From Caldilineaceae bacterium (GTDB lineage: Bacteria > Chloroflexota > Anaerolineae > Caldilineales > Caldilineaceae): DNA of 5,474 bases. Shown here one piece after another: positions 1 through 5,474 of the stretch. The translations under genes were made by a program, and so were the position numbers. How positions within the stretch are numbered: position 1 is the first letter of the stretch; each line of letters begins with the position of its first letter. The notes under the pieces were generated by a model. It did no database searches, was not told where the DNA came from, and saw only the letters and a program-made list of their open reading frames with translations. The stretch covers positions 1 through 5,474 of the forward strand of contig JAPKMV010000281.1 of assembly GCA_026645635.1 (NCBI GenBank), given 5' to 3'.

Positions 1-268
<268 letters not shown>

Positions 269-286
269 GCTGTCCATCATCCTTGG

Positions 287-934
287 TTATGGGTCGCTGC
301 AGTCGCGGCGGAAGCCGCACACGGTGCAGGTAATCTTGCAGTGGTGCTTGACGACCGGCGCGCCGCAGAGCCAGCAGCCATCGTCGTCGCGCGGGGCGAA
401 GGCGGGCGCAACCTGCCGCGCAACCGGCGGCGCGGCGTGCGTGGACTGGAGCAGGTGGTCTGTGGCTGCGGGCGGATAGAAGACCACATCATGTTCCGTG
501 AGCGCACCGTCGATGTAGACGAACTTGCCCGAAAAGAAGCGCGGCTGATCCAGCCAGGGCAGAAAGATGCGGTCGCCGGGCCAGAGCGGGAGTTCGAGCA
601 GCCTGTCGTCGTCGATCCAGGCCAGCACGCCTTCTGCGGAATCAATCAACTCGCCGGTGAAGTGGTGCGCCACGAAGACAAAACAGTACCAATCTTCTTC
701 GGGGCGGAAGGCGGGAAAGGTGAGAAACCCGCGCAGCTCCGGCGTGCGGATCGTCAGCCCGCTTTCTTCGCGCACTTCCCGCACTGCGCACGCTTCCGGC
801 GTTTCGCCTGGCTCCAACTTGCCGCCCAGCCCGTTCCACTTCCCCTGGTGCATGTCGTGCTGGCGCTTGACCCTGTGCAGCATCAGCGTCTGGCCTGGGC
901 GTTTTACATAGACAAGCGTGGCAAGTTTCAGCAT
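287..934 (-). CDS. MutT-like Nudix hydrolase with C-terminal zinc ribbon
   Basis: A 215-residue Nudix protein resembling 8-oxo-dGTP diphosphatases, which hydrolyse oxidised nucleoside triphosphates and keep them out of DNA. The full Nudix box GX5EX7REUXEEXGU is present at residues 38-60 (G38, E44, R52, E53, E56, E57, G59), so Mg2+ binding and catalysis should be intact. The sequence before it (HQGKWNGLGGKLEPGE) and the following WYCFVFVAHHFTGEL segment are typical of the MutT/MTH1-like branch. The Nudix fold ends near residue 145. A Pro/Ala-rich linker (about 154-182) leads to a tail with CxxC pairs C187/C190 and C203/C206, plus C199 and C212, ending in DCSDP, which looks like a small zinc ribbon. 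Start at ATG 934 is chosen because the family begins with this hydrophobic strand. A TTG at 973 would add 13 residues, and neither start has a clear Shine-Dalgarno. It lies between the DinB-like gene and hisD. True substrate is unknown. Confidence 0.9.
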   Translation of the reverse strand: MLKLATLVYVKRPGQTLMLHRVKRQHDMHQGKWNGLGGKLEPGETPEACAVREVREESGLTIRTPELRGFLTFPAFRPEEDWYCFVFVAHHFTGELIDSAEGVLAWIDDDRLLELPLWPGDRIFLPWLDQPRFFSGKFVYIDGALTEHDVVFYPPAATDHLLQSTHAAPPVARQVAPAFAPRDDDGCWLCGAPVVKHHCKITCTVCGFRRDCSDP

Positions 935-988
935 GGCGTCGGATAGATTACCCCAGCCACGTGCAGACGGCAAAGGTCTGGCCGCCCG

Positions 989-1444
989 TCATGGGTTGCG
1001 CGCAAGCCACCAGGAACGCGTGACCTGAATGTGCCCGACGTGAACTGCGACATGCGCCAGCGCGTGCCAGAGCGCCCAGGCTACGTCGATCGGGCGGTCG
1101 CGATGGCTGCCCACGCTGCGCGGCAAGTCGATCTGGGCGAGCGCGGCCAGCACGGCCCTCGCCTGCTCCAGGCTGGCGGCGAGCAGGCCGCGCAGCGCCG
1201 CCGCGTCTTCGCTGTGCGCGCGGAACTCGCTGGCGCGGTCGCGGTTTGCGGGGACGCCGCCGGCCTTCTCACCGATCCAGAAACGCTCCGAGCCGGCGAT
1301 GTGCGTCACCAGCACGGCGATGGAGTTGACCTCCGCCGCCGGAGTCCAGTCGAGCGCGGCGGGCGGCAGGTCCGCCAGCGCCTGCTCGATCTCGGTGTGG
1401 AGGGCGGTCAGGCTGTCGAAATAGGCGGCAAAGGTCGGGTGCAT
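989..1444 (-). CDS. DinB family (DinB_2-like) putative metalloenzyme
   Basis: A 151-residue protein of the DinB/YfiT four-helix-bundle superfamily. Members bind a divalent metal through three histidines, and several act as thiol-dependent transferases or maleylpyruvate isomerase-like enzymes; most, as here, have no known substrate. The likely triad is H48 (in LVTHIAGSERFWIGE), H131 and H135 (in a HALAHVAVHVGHIQ segment near the C terminus). The last helix has the usual 'H..xH.GqI' pattern followed by an aromatic pair. Length is typical of the family. Start at ATG 1444 is firm: AAGGAG at 1452-1457 is 7 bases upstream. The same frame stays open to about 1918, but that extension lies antiphase inside the radical SAM gene and is low-complexity Arg/Ala sequence. 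The gene starts 17 bases after the radical SAM stop, implying an operon. The name DinB does not imply a DNA-damage role. Confidence 0.88.
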   Translation of the reverse strand: MHPTFAAYFDSLTALHTEIEQALADLPPAALDWTPAAEVNSIAVLVTHIAGSERFWIGEKAGGVPANRDRASEFRAHSEDAAALRGLLAASLEQARAVLAALAQIDLPRSVGSHRDRPIDVAWALWHALAHVAVHVGHIQVTRSWWLARNP

Positions 1445-1451
1445 GGTGTGG

Positions 1452-1457
1452 CTCCTT
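1452..1457 (-). promoter_or_regulatory. Ribosome binding site of the DinB-like gene
   Basis: On the minus strand this reads AAGGAG, 7 bases before ATG 1444. It sits in the 17-base gap after the radical SAM stop and decides the start against the upstream in-frame ATG at 1465, which would overlap the preceding gene. Confidence 0.8.
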
Positions 1458-1461
1458 GTAC

Positions 1462-2424
1462 TCATCTCAGGCTGGCTGCGGCGGGAAAGACGGAGGGTGC
1501 GGCGGCAAAAAAGGTGGCGCCGAAGCGGTCGACCGCGTGGATTGTCTCCTGGGCGAGCAGGGCGGCGAGCGCGGCGCGCACCTCCCCTGCGGGCCAGCGC
1601 GCCAGCGTCTGCACCAGTTGCACTTCGGTCATCGGGTGGCGGGTGACGATGCCCAGAATCGCCTCCTCCGCATTCGCATAGTCGTTGGCGTCGATGGCCA
1701 GGCTGTGGGGCGTCACGATCTGCGCCACCGGCCCCAGGATTGCGGCGGCGCGCAGCAGCCCCTCGTCGTCGGCGGGCGCAACCCACGTTTCCGCAGGCGG
1801 GCGTTCGGGCAGGATCACATGCACGGCGTCGGGCTGGATGCGCTGGAGGACTGCGGCCAGCTCGGTGAGCGCCGGCTCGGTGTCGTTCACCCCGCGCAGC
1901 AGCATCAGCTCGATCCACAACTTGCCGGTGTACTCTGCGCGCAAGGCGGTCAAGCCGGTAACGAGGCGCGCAAAGGTGGCCTCCGGGTGCGGGCGATGAA
2001 TCTGCTGATAGAGTTCCGCGGAACCGGCGCAGAGCGTCGGCATCACCACGTCCGCAGCGGCCAACTCCGCGCGCACATCCGGGAGGTAGAGCAGCGCACC
2101 GTTGGTGATGACTGCCAGCGGGATCGCAGTTTCGGCGCGGATGGCGCGGATCAACCAGCCGATGCCGCTGTGCAGCGTCGGCTCGCCCGAACCCACCAGC
2201 GAGATGAAGTCGATGCTTCCCGGCGGGTGGTGGGCCAGCGCGGCTTTCACTTCAGCGAAGATGGCCTGGCGCGGGATGTACTCCTGGCGCGCGTTGGTGA
2301 GCGGCGTTGTGCGTCCCAACTGGCAGTAGACGCAGTTCCAGTTGCAGGTCTTGAGCGGGATCAGATCGACGCCCAACGAGCGGCCAAGCCGTCGCGAAGG
2401 AATCGGGCCGTAGACGTAGTTCAT
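1462..2424 (-). CDS. Radical SAM protein (COG0731-like Fe-S oxidoreductase)
   Basis: A 320-residue cytoplasmic radical SAM enzyme. The [4Fe-4S] cluster motif CxxxCxxC is C27, C31, C34 ([13 protein letters not shown]), preceded by [16 protein letters not shown] (5-20), a signature of the COG0731-type group distantly related to wyosine-synthesis enzymes. Further radical SAM features are GSGEPTL (78-84, the GGE-like SAM-amine contact), VITNGALL (105-112) and INRPH-like [11 protein letters not shown] (141-151). Related proteins usually have SLDA where this one has TLCA (C132). After the barrel, residues about 260-308 look like a small winged-helix domain ([29 protein letters not shown], then a beta hairpin). 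The reaction is unknown for this subgroup. Start ATG 2424 gives the normal family N terminus. An in-frame ATG at 2484 would translate through the upstream repeat and is unlikely. No strong Shine-Dalgarno is seen (CAGG about 7 bases upstream). It heads the packed run with the DinB-like, Nudix and hisD genes. Confidence 0.9.
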   Translation of the reverse strand: MNYVYGPIPSRRLGRSLGVDLIPLKTCNWNCVYCQLGRTTPLTNARQEYIPRQAIFAEVKAALAHHPPGSIDFISLVGSGEPTLHSGIGWLIRAIRAETAIPLAVITNGALLYLPDVRAELAAADVVMPTLCAGSAELYQQIHRPHPEATFARLVTGLTALRAEYTGKLWIELMLLRGVNDTEPALTELAAVLQRIQPDAVHVILPERPPAETWVAPADDEGLLRAAAILGPVAQIVTPHSLAIDANDYANAEEAILGIVTRHPMTEVQLVQTLARWPAGEVRAALAALLAQETIHAVDRFGATFFAAAPSVFPAAASLR

Positions 2425-2436
2425 GGTGGGCCTGGT

Positions 2437-2487
2437 GGAATGCGGAATGGGGAATGCGGAATCAGGACGCACCCCATTCCGCATTTC
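2437..2487. repeat. GGAATGCGGAAT direct repeats with inverted copy
   Basis: Two 12-base copies of GGAATGCGGAAT (2437-2448 and 2451-2462) repeat with a 14-base period. A reversed copy follows: AATGCGGAATGGGG (2439-2452) pairs perfectly over 14 bases with CCCCATTCCGCATT (2472-2485), leaving a 19-base loop. The element fills most of the gap between the downstream stress-protein gene (stop at 2490) and the radical SAM start (2424). On the minus-strand transcript it would fold into a strong hairpin just after the stress-protein stop. There is no U-run after it, so it is not a standard intrinsic terminator. It could act as an end-protecting or attenuating hairpin, or be a dispersed repeat of the kind seen between genes in Chloroflexota. 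Confidence 0.85.
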
Positions 2488-2489
2488 TC

Positions 2490-2933
2490 TCAGTTTGTGG
2501 TCTCGATGCGCACGATGAGCAGCGGCACGGTGGCGCGGTGGAGAACGTCGCCGGCAACGCTGCCGTGGACGATGCGGGCGAGGCCGCGGTAGTCATGGCT
2601 GGACATTGCGATCAGGTCTGCGCCGAGTTCGCTGGCCACCTGGAGGATAGTTTCGGCCACATTGCCGCGGCGCACGAACGCTTCCGCCGCCAACCCGCGA
2701 CCGCGGAACGTCTCGGCCAGCTCCTGGACATAATGCTGGATTTCGCCGGCGCGCTGGCTGGCGCCTTCGGCCAGCATCTCCGGCACGACGACGGTGGCAT
2801 GGGGCGGGAGCGCCTCCAGCACTTCCAGGAAGCAGAGCGTGGCGCCACATGCCCGCGCCAGCCCCTCCACATGGCTCAAAATGGATTCTGATGCGCTTGA
2901 TCCATCCAACGGCACCAAGATCTTCTTGTACAT
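2490..2933 (-). CDS. Universal stress protein (UspA family), downstream copy with diverged ATP motif
   Basis: A 147-residue single-domain universal stress protein, a Rossmann-like cytoplasmic protein usually forming dimers and linked to survival under starvation, oxygen limitation or other stress. The N-terminal [16 protein letters not shown] strand with the conserved Asp (D10) and the C-terminal [19 protein letters not shown] (123-141) are clear. The family ATP motif G-x2-G-x9-G-S is degenerate here: the first two glycines are S111 and D114 ([15 protein letters not shown]), while G124-S125 remain, so nucleotide binding is doubtful. A distinctive middle part includes [22 protein letters not shown] (43-64). 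Start at ATG 2933 is firm, with AGGAGG at 2942-2947 spaced 8 bases. Equal in length to the neighbouring upstream copy and 48 bases after it, it probably arose by tandem duplication and shares its promoter. A strong hairpin follows its stop. Confidence 0.92.
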   Translation of the reverse strand: MYKKILVPLDGSSASESILSHVEGLARACGATLCFLEVLEALPPHATVVVPEMLAEGASQRAGEIQHYVQELAETFRGRGLAAEAFVRRGNVAETILQVASELGADLIAMSSHDYRGLARIVHGSVAGDVLHRATVPLLIVRIETTN

Positions 2934-2941
2934 CGCAACGC

Positions 2942-2947
2942 CCTCCT
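2942..2947 (-). promoter_or_regulatory. Ribosome binding site of the downstream stress-protein gene
   Basis: AGGAGG on the minus strand, 8 bases before ATG 2933: a near-perfect Shine-Dalgarno. It fixes the start and rules out the in-frame upstream start at 2978, which would add 15 residues absent from the family. Confidence 0.85.
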
Positions 2948-2981
2948 GCCACGCAATGCGGTTCTGGCGAATGACCACCGT

Positions 2982-3425
2982 TCAGTCAGTGGCGCGGATC
3001 AAGAGCAGGGGGCGGTCAGCCTTGTGGAGAATGCCCTCGGCGACGCTGCCGTAAAAGACGCGGCCCAGACCGGTGCGGCCGTGGCTGGCCATGGCAATGA
3101 GGTCGGCGCGTTCCCGCTCGGCCACATCGAGAATCACGGCGACCACCGGGCCACTCTCCGTGAAGGCCTTGACGGCGATGCCGCGCGCCTGCAGTTCGCC
3201 GGCTTTTGCGTCCAGATAGGTCTTCGCCTCACCGGTGATGCGTTCGGCCTCCGTCGGGTCATAGTAGGGCACCATATCGTAGGGCGTAACCATCGCGACG
3301 TTTGGCTCCACCACTTGCAGGAGCACTACGGTGGCGGCGAACTTCTGGGCGAGCGATTCGACATGGGCCAAGATCTTTTCTGCTCGGGGCGAGCCATCCA
3401 ATGGAACCAGTATGTTGCTGTACAT
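2982..3425 (-). CDS. Universal stress protein (UspA family), upstream copy
   Basis: A 147-residue universal stress protein and the promoter-proximal member of a tandem pair. It begins [19 protein letters not shown] with the conserved Asp (D10). The ATP motif is nearly complete: A113-S-H-G116, nine residues (RTGLGRVFY), then G126-S127, followed by [17 protein letters not shown]. Only the first glycine is replaced, by alanine, a common variant, so ATP binding is plausible. The central loop [21 protein letters not shown] (41-61) differs strongly from the other copy, whereas both ends match well. Start ATG 3425 is supported by AAAGGAG at 3432-3438. An in-frame upstream ATG at 3542 would read through the promoter and is rejected. 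It stands behind a good sigma70-like promoter and is separated from the second copy by 48 bases without a terminator, so the two are probably cotranscribed. Confidence 0.94.
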   Translation of the reverse strand: MYSNILVPLDGSPRAEKILAHVESLAQKFAATVVLLQVVEPNVAMVTPYDMVPYYDPTEAERITGEAKTYLDAKAGELQARGIAVKAFTESGPVVAVILDVAERERADLIAMASHGRTGLGRVFYGSVAEGILHKADRPLLLIRATD

Positions 3426-3431
3426 GTGAAG

Positions 3432-3438
3432 CTCCTTT
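3432..3438 (-). promoter_or_regulatory. Ribosome binding site of the upstream stress-protein gene
   Basis: AAAGGAG on the minus strand, 6 bases before ATG 3425. It fixes the start of the first stress-protein gene. Confidence 0.85.
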
Positions 3439-3480
3439 GCGCTTGTGCTGCGTTGATCTTGAGACGCATTGTCTGCTATC

Positions 3481-3509
3481 AGTGTACACCCAACCCGTAA
3501 ATCTGTGAA
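3481..3509 (-). promoter_or_regulatory. Sigma70-like promoter of the stress-protein pair
   Basis: On the minus strand TTCACA (3504-3509, five of six to TTGACA) is followed by exactly 17 bases and then TACACT (3481-3486, four of six to TATAAT). Transcription would start near 3474, leaving a leader of about 50 bases before the AAAGGAG site and ATG 3425. It is the best promoter match I found and lies in the only sizeable gap between genes. An inverted repeat overlaps the -35 box. Confidence 0.55.
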
Positions 3510-3527
3510 TAGGCTGCCGGCAGATTT
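3499..3527. repeat. Inverted repeat overlapping the stress-protein promoter
   Basis: AAATCTG (3499-3505) and CAGATTT (3521-3527) form a perfect 7-base inverted repeat with a 15-base loop. A second perfect palindrome, CTGCCGGCAG (3514-3523), overlaps the right arm. The structure spans the -35 box of the stress-protein promoter and lies 12 bases beyond the stop of the nucleotidyltransferase gene. It could be a regulator binding site, a weak transcript-end hairpin of the upstream gene, or both. The stem is AT-rich and there is no clear U-run. Confidence 0.5.
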
Positions 3528-3538
3528 CCACGCCGAGT

Positions 3539-4747
3539 TCACCCGTCCTGACGGCGATGCCTGCGCGCAGCGCTGGCGCGCATTTCACTGGCCGATTCCC
3601 ACCAGCGGCGGGGGTAATGCAGGAGCGCCTGCCAGTTGTTCTGCAAACGGTAGCGATAGCGCATGTACGCCAGCGGGGGAAAGGTCAGGCGTAAGGCCAG
3701 CCGCACCCGGTCGCCCCAGGCCATCTGTGAGAAGCGGCGCTGGGTGATATCCCATTTGGTGCGTTGTTGGTCGGGCTGCGCCCAATCGAGGACGTCGGCC
3801 GCGCGTTGGGTCTGGAGGCGCGCCACAACACCGTCGGGAATCGGCGTCCCAAAGTTGGCCTGCGCCAGCAGCAGCGCCCGCTCCACGCTGTAGGACCAGC
3901 CAAACACCGCCGCCTGCTCCACCATCAGGTCCCAGTCGAAGGCCGGCGCCTGGGTGATCACCCGGTGGATGTCGTAGAAACGCAGCAGGGTGGCGCTGGC
4001 CTCACCGTGCTGAAAGATGGTGTGGGTCGCGAGGTAGAGCACATTGGCTTCCGGGCGCAGGACGTGCAGCGGCTGGCCTGCATATTCGATTGTGGTGCGC
4101 TGATCGAGAAACCAGTCACTGTCGGGGGCCATCTCGCTGGATGGCGCGTCGATCAGGCTCCAGTGCACTTCGAGCGTGATGTCGCGTCGGGCGCCGATGC
4201 GGCCCATGGCGTTCTTCGCCACGGTCTGGCTGAGCATCACCGGTTTTACGCCAGTCTCAGCCTCGAGCAACTGCAGCGCCGCCGGGATCTGGTCCATCGG
4301 CGCCAGGATGTCGGCATCCACCATAGGCCGCAGCGCGTAGTCGGGGTAGACGGTGACGCCGAGGGCCACACCCTTCAGCCAGATGGCCGTAATGCCGTGC
4401 GCAGCAAAGCGCCCCGCCCATTCTTGTACGGCGTCATAGACGCGAGTGTTGAAACTGCGCACCTGGCCATAGGCGGTGAACAGCCGGATGAACTCCTGGC
4501 GGGGCAGGTGCACGCGCTCTTGATGATTGCGCACGTAGTCGAACAACACCGCGCCGAGTCCCTGTCCCACGGCGATTTGGGCTAGGGTGGCCCATTGGTC
4601 GGCCGGGATGTCTTCGGCGTGAAGGCGCCCTGCCAAAAGATAACCGAGGGTCTGCTGCATTGTTTCATGTGTCGTGGACGCTGTGTCCGTCAGGGCCGGT
4701 TCGGCGGCCAATGGCGCCGAACCGCGCAAGGGGGCGGGGTGGATCAC
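3539..4747 (-). CDS. Nucleotidyltransferase-fold family protein (NTP_transf_5-like), substrate unknown
   Basis: A 402-residue protein matching the uncharacterised nucleotidyltransferase family often found in surface-polysaccharide and peptide-modification loci. Core signatures are [21 protein letters not shown] (from 122) and the metal-binding pair D144/D146 in [16 protein letters not shown] (193-200) and a helical THTIFQHG...RFYDIHRVI part (241-264) are also usual for the family. The commoner form of the motif is RPMGDIDLL, so V143 and A145 are variants, but both acidic residues are kept. The C-terminal tail is basic ([12 protein letters not shown]). Start is taken as GTG 4747 because AGGAA (4756-4760) is 8 bases upstream and the codon overlaps the regulator stop as GTGA, suggesting translational coupling. 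ATG 4660 (residue 30) is an alternative that removes a low-complexity leader but has no Shine-Dalgarno. No signal peptide is seen. The target, possibly a sugar or a protein, cannot be inferred from the neighbours. Confidence 0.82.
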   Translation of the reverse strand: MIHPAPLRGSAPLAAEPALTDTASTTHETMQQTLGYLLAGRLHAEDIPADQWATLAQIAVGQGLGAVLFDYVRNHQERVHLPRQEFIRLFTAYGQVRSFNTRVYDAVQEWAGRFAAHGITAIWLKGVALGVTVYPDYALRPMVDADILAPMDQIPAALQLLEAETGVKPVMLSQTVAKNAMGRIGARRDITLEVHWSLIDAPSSEMAPDSDWFLDQRTTIEYAGQPLHVLRPEANVLYLATHTIFQHGEASATLLRFYDIHRVITQAPAFDWDLMVEQAAVFGWSYSVERALLLAQANFGTPIPDGVVARLQTQRAADVLDWAQPDQQRTKWDITQRRFSQMAWGDRVRLALRLTFPPLAYMRYRYRLQNNWQALLHYPRRWWESASEMRASAARRHRRQDG

Positions 4748-5262
4748 GCGATATGTTCCTGAATATGATGGCGCACGGCATAGGCGGCGGCCTCGGCGCG
4801 GGAGGAGAGATTGAGCTTCGACAGGATGGAACTGACATAGTTGCGCACGGTCTTCTCGCTGAGAAAGACTCGTTCGGCGATCTCGCGGTTGGTCAGCCCT
4901 TCGGTGATGTAGGCGAGAATGTGCAGTTCTTGTTGGGTGAGCGCCGCAAAATACTCGTCTTCCGCTTTGCGCGCCGACTCGCGCACCCGTTGAAAGACCT
5001 TCTGGGTCAATGTCGGGTCGAGCATGGACTGGCCCCGCCCCACCATCTCCAGCGCGCGGATGAGATCGTCGCTGCCGATCTGCTTGAGCACATAGCCCGA
5101 CGCGCCCGCGCTGATGGCGTCGAAAAGCACATCGTCGTCGGCGTGGGAGGTGAGCATGATCACCTTCGTCTGCGGGCGAATCTCCAGGATATCCTGTGTG
5201 GCCTCAATGCCATTCTTGCCCGGGTTCGTGGCGCAGCAACATGTCGATCGCTTCCTGGGCAT
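4744..5262 (-). CDS. Possible separately translated C-terminal fragment: half receiver plus LuxR HTH
   Basis: This is the downstream frame of the broken response regulator, open for 172 codons from ATG 5262, with GAGG 4 bases before that ATG (5267-5270). Its first 14 or so residues ([14 protein letters not shown]) are out-of-frame reading of the N-terminal half and are not native. Native sequence begins at [11 protein letters not shown]. If translated, it would give the second half of the receiver (Thr/Lys switch residues kept, Asp lost) and an intact DNA-binding domain at about residues 108-163. It would be phosphorylation-independent. It overlaps the N-terminal frame (5204-5368) by 59 bases, so reinitiation is conceivable. 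I regard this as a remnant, not an independent gene. Confidence 0.4.
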   Translation of the reverse strand: MPRKRSTCCCATNPGKNGIEATQDILEIRPQTKVIMLTSHADDDVLFDAISAGASGYVLKQIGSDDLIRALEMVGRGQSMLDPTLTQKVFQRVRESARKAEDEYFAALTQQELHILAYITEGLTNREIAERVFLSEKTVRNYVSSILSKLNLSSRAEAAAYAVRHHIQEHIA

Positions 5263-5368
5263 CGCGCGCCTCGGCTACCACCTCGAAGTGTGGGTAGCGG
5301 GAGAGCAGCGCCTTCAAACCGAGCCGTACAATCTCATGGTCATCGACCAGCAAAATACGCAAATGCAT
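4744..5368 (-). pseudogene. NarL/LuxR-family response regulator disrupted by an internal deletion and frameshift
   Basis: A two-domain response regulator resembling the LiaR/DosR branch: phosphorylation of a receiver domain by a sensor kinase normally controls DNA binding by a C-terminal LuxR helix-turn-helix. The N-terminal frame (start ATG 5368) gives [18 protein letters not shown] with the acidic pair D9/D10 and continues to LLRHEP, then shifts out of frame and stops at 5204. The C-terminal frame takes over at [11 protein letters not shown] and contains receiver T38 (MLTSH) and K60 (YVLK), counted from ATG 5262, then a complete LuxR HTH ([23 protein letters not shown]...[16 protein letters not shown]). 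Normal relatives have about ten residues of the type DVVLMDIRMP between the two pieces, so beta strand 3 and the phospho-accepting Asp are missing, by a loss I estimate at 29 bases near 5221-5224. A deletion in the organism or an assembly fault are both possible. The neighbouring nucleotidyltransferase start overlaps its stop. Confidence 0.85.
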
Positions 5369-5375
5369 GTCGCGG

Positions 5376-5381
5376 AGTGTA
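5376..5381 (-). promoter_or_regulatory. Candidate -10 box just upstream of the response regulator
   Basis: TACACT on the minus strand, within GGTACACT, lies 7 bases before ATG 5368, the same hexamer as the -10 of the stress-protein promoter. No good -35 is present at 17 bases, and no Shine-Dalgarno precedes ATG 5368. If active, the transcript would begin at or next to the ATG and be leaderless. Weak evidence from a short match. Confidence 0.25.
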
Positions 5382-5395
5382 CCATAGCGATGCAC

Positions 5396-5405
5396 TGTGC
5401 GCACA
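5396..5405. repeat. Short palindrome upstream of the response regulator
   Basis: TGTGCGCACA is a perfect 10-base palindrome about 28 bases upstream of ATG 5368, covering the place where a -35 box would be expected. It might be an operator half or chance in GC-rich DNA. The rest of the stretch from 5406 to the right edge shows no gene that I recognise; the open frame there only extends the regulator N-terminally with sequence unlike the family. Confidence 0.3.
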
Positions 5406-5474
5406 TTGTCCGACGCCGCGCAGTAGATACGCCGATGCGATTCAAGACAAGGTTGCCGAGACAGCTTCATGTCC

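Noticed and set aside
341..946. Plus-strand open frame of 201 codons opposite the Nudix gene
   Set aside because: The minus strand encodes a perfect Nudix box; the opposite frame has no recognisable motif.
1445..1918. N-terminal extension of the DinB-like protein by about 158 residues
   Set aside because: It lies inside the radical SAM gene in another frame, is low-complexity Arg/Ala sequence, and a clear AAGGAG marks ATG 1444 as the start.
2425..2484. Upstream ATG 2484 for the radical SAM protein
   Set aside because: It would translate the inverted repeat; the family N terminus [14 protein letters not shown] begins at ATG 2424.
2437..2487. Intrinsic terminator after the stress-protein pair
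   Set aside because: The hairpin is strong but no U-run follows on the minus strand, and the radical SAM start is only about 12 bases beyond the stem. Kept as a repeat instead.
1456..2592. Long plus-strand open frame (378 codons) opposite the radical SAM gene
   Set aside because: It is antisense to a gene with a full CxxxCxxC motif, rich in Arg/Gly/Gln/His with no recognisable domain, and crosses the intergenic repeat. Long antisense frames are expected in GC-rich DNA.
3764..4585. Plus-strand open frame of 273 codons opposite the nucleotidyltransferase
   Set aside because: Composition is that of a shadow frame, no known family is visible, and the minus-strand protein has clear family motifs.
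5204..5262. Programmed ribosomal frameshift joining the two halves of the response regulator
   Set aside because: Joining the frames still leaves about ten receiver residues and the phospho-acceptor Asp missing, and no convincing slippery heptamer is present at the junction.

Overview
The window is GC-rich bacterial DNA in which every recognisable gene lies on the minus strand, so the order below follows transcription from right to left. The gene mix, the interspersed GGAATGCGGAAT-type repeat and the codon use resemble Chloroflexota. This assignment is an impression from pattern recognition, not a demonstrated placement.

Right end (about 5474-3539): a NarL/LuxR-type response regulator, followed by a nucleotidyltransferase-fold protein of unknown substrate whose GTG start overlaps the regulator stop (GTGA). 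The regulator is broken. Its N-terminal half (5368 to about 5225) and its C-terminal half (about 5221 to 4744) are in different frames, and about ten residues of the receiver domain, including the phospho-accepting aspartate, are missing at the junction.

Middle (3538-2490): an intergenic region of about 110 bp carries a good sigma70-like promoter (TTCACA, 17 bp, TACACT) and nested inverted repeats. It drives two tandem universal stress proteins of identical length (147 aa), each with a strong Shine-Dalgarno. The upstream copy has a near-normal ATP-binding motif; the downstream copy has lost both glycines of the first half of that motif.

Left half (2489-1): a 66-bp gap holds a direct plus inverted repeat of GGAATGCGGAAT units. 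A tightly packed run follows: a radical SAM protein (CxxxCxxC), a DinB-like putative metalloenzyme, a MutT-like Nudix hydrolase with a C-terminal zinc ribbon, and the start of hisD (histidinol dehydrogenase), which runs off the left edge. The gaps of 17-54 bp suggest one transcription unit, although the functions (radical chemistry, DinB/thiol-type chemistry, nucleotide sanitation, histidine synthesis) do not form one pathway.

There is no RNA gene, CRISPR array, insertion sequence or phage gene that I can support. No stretch longer than about 115 bp lacks a gene. I see no clear new multi-gene system. The most notable items are the damaged response regulator, the Nudix-zinc ribbon fusion, the diverged stress-protein pair and the repeat cluster.
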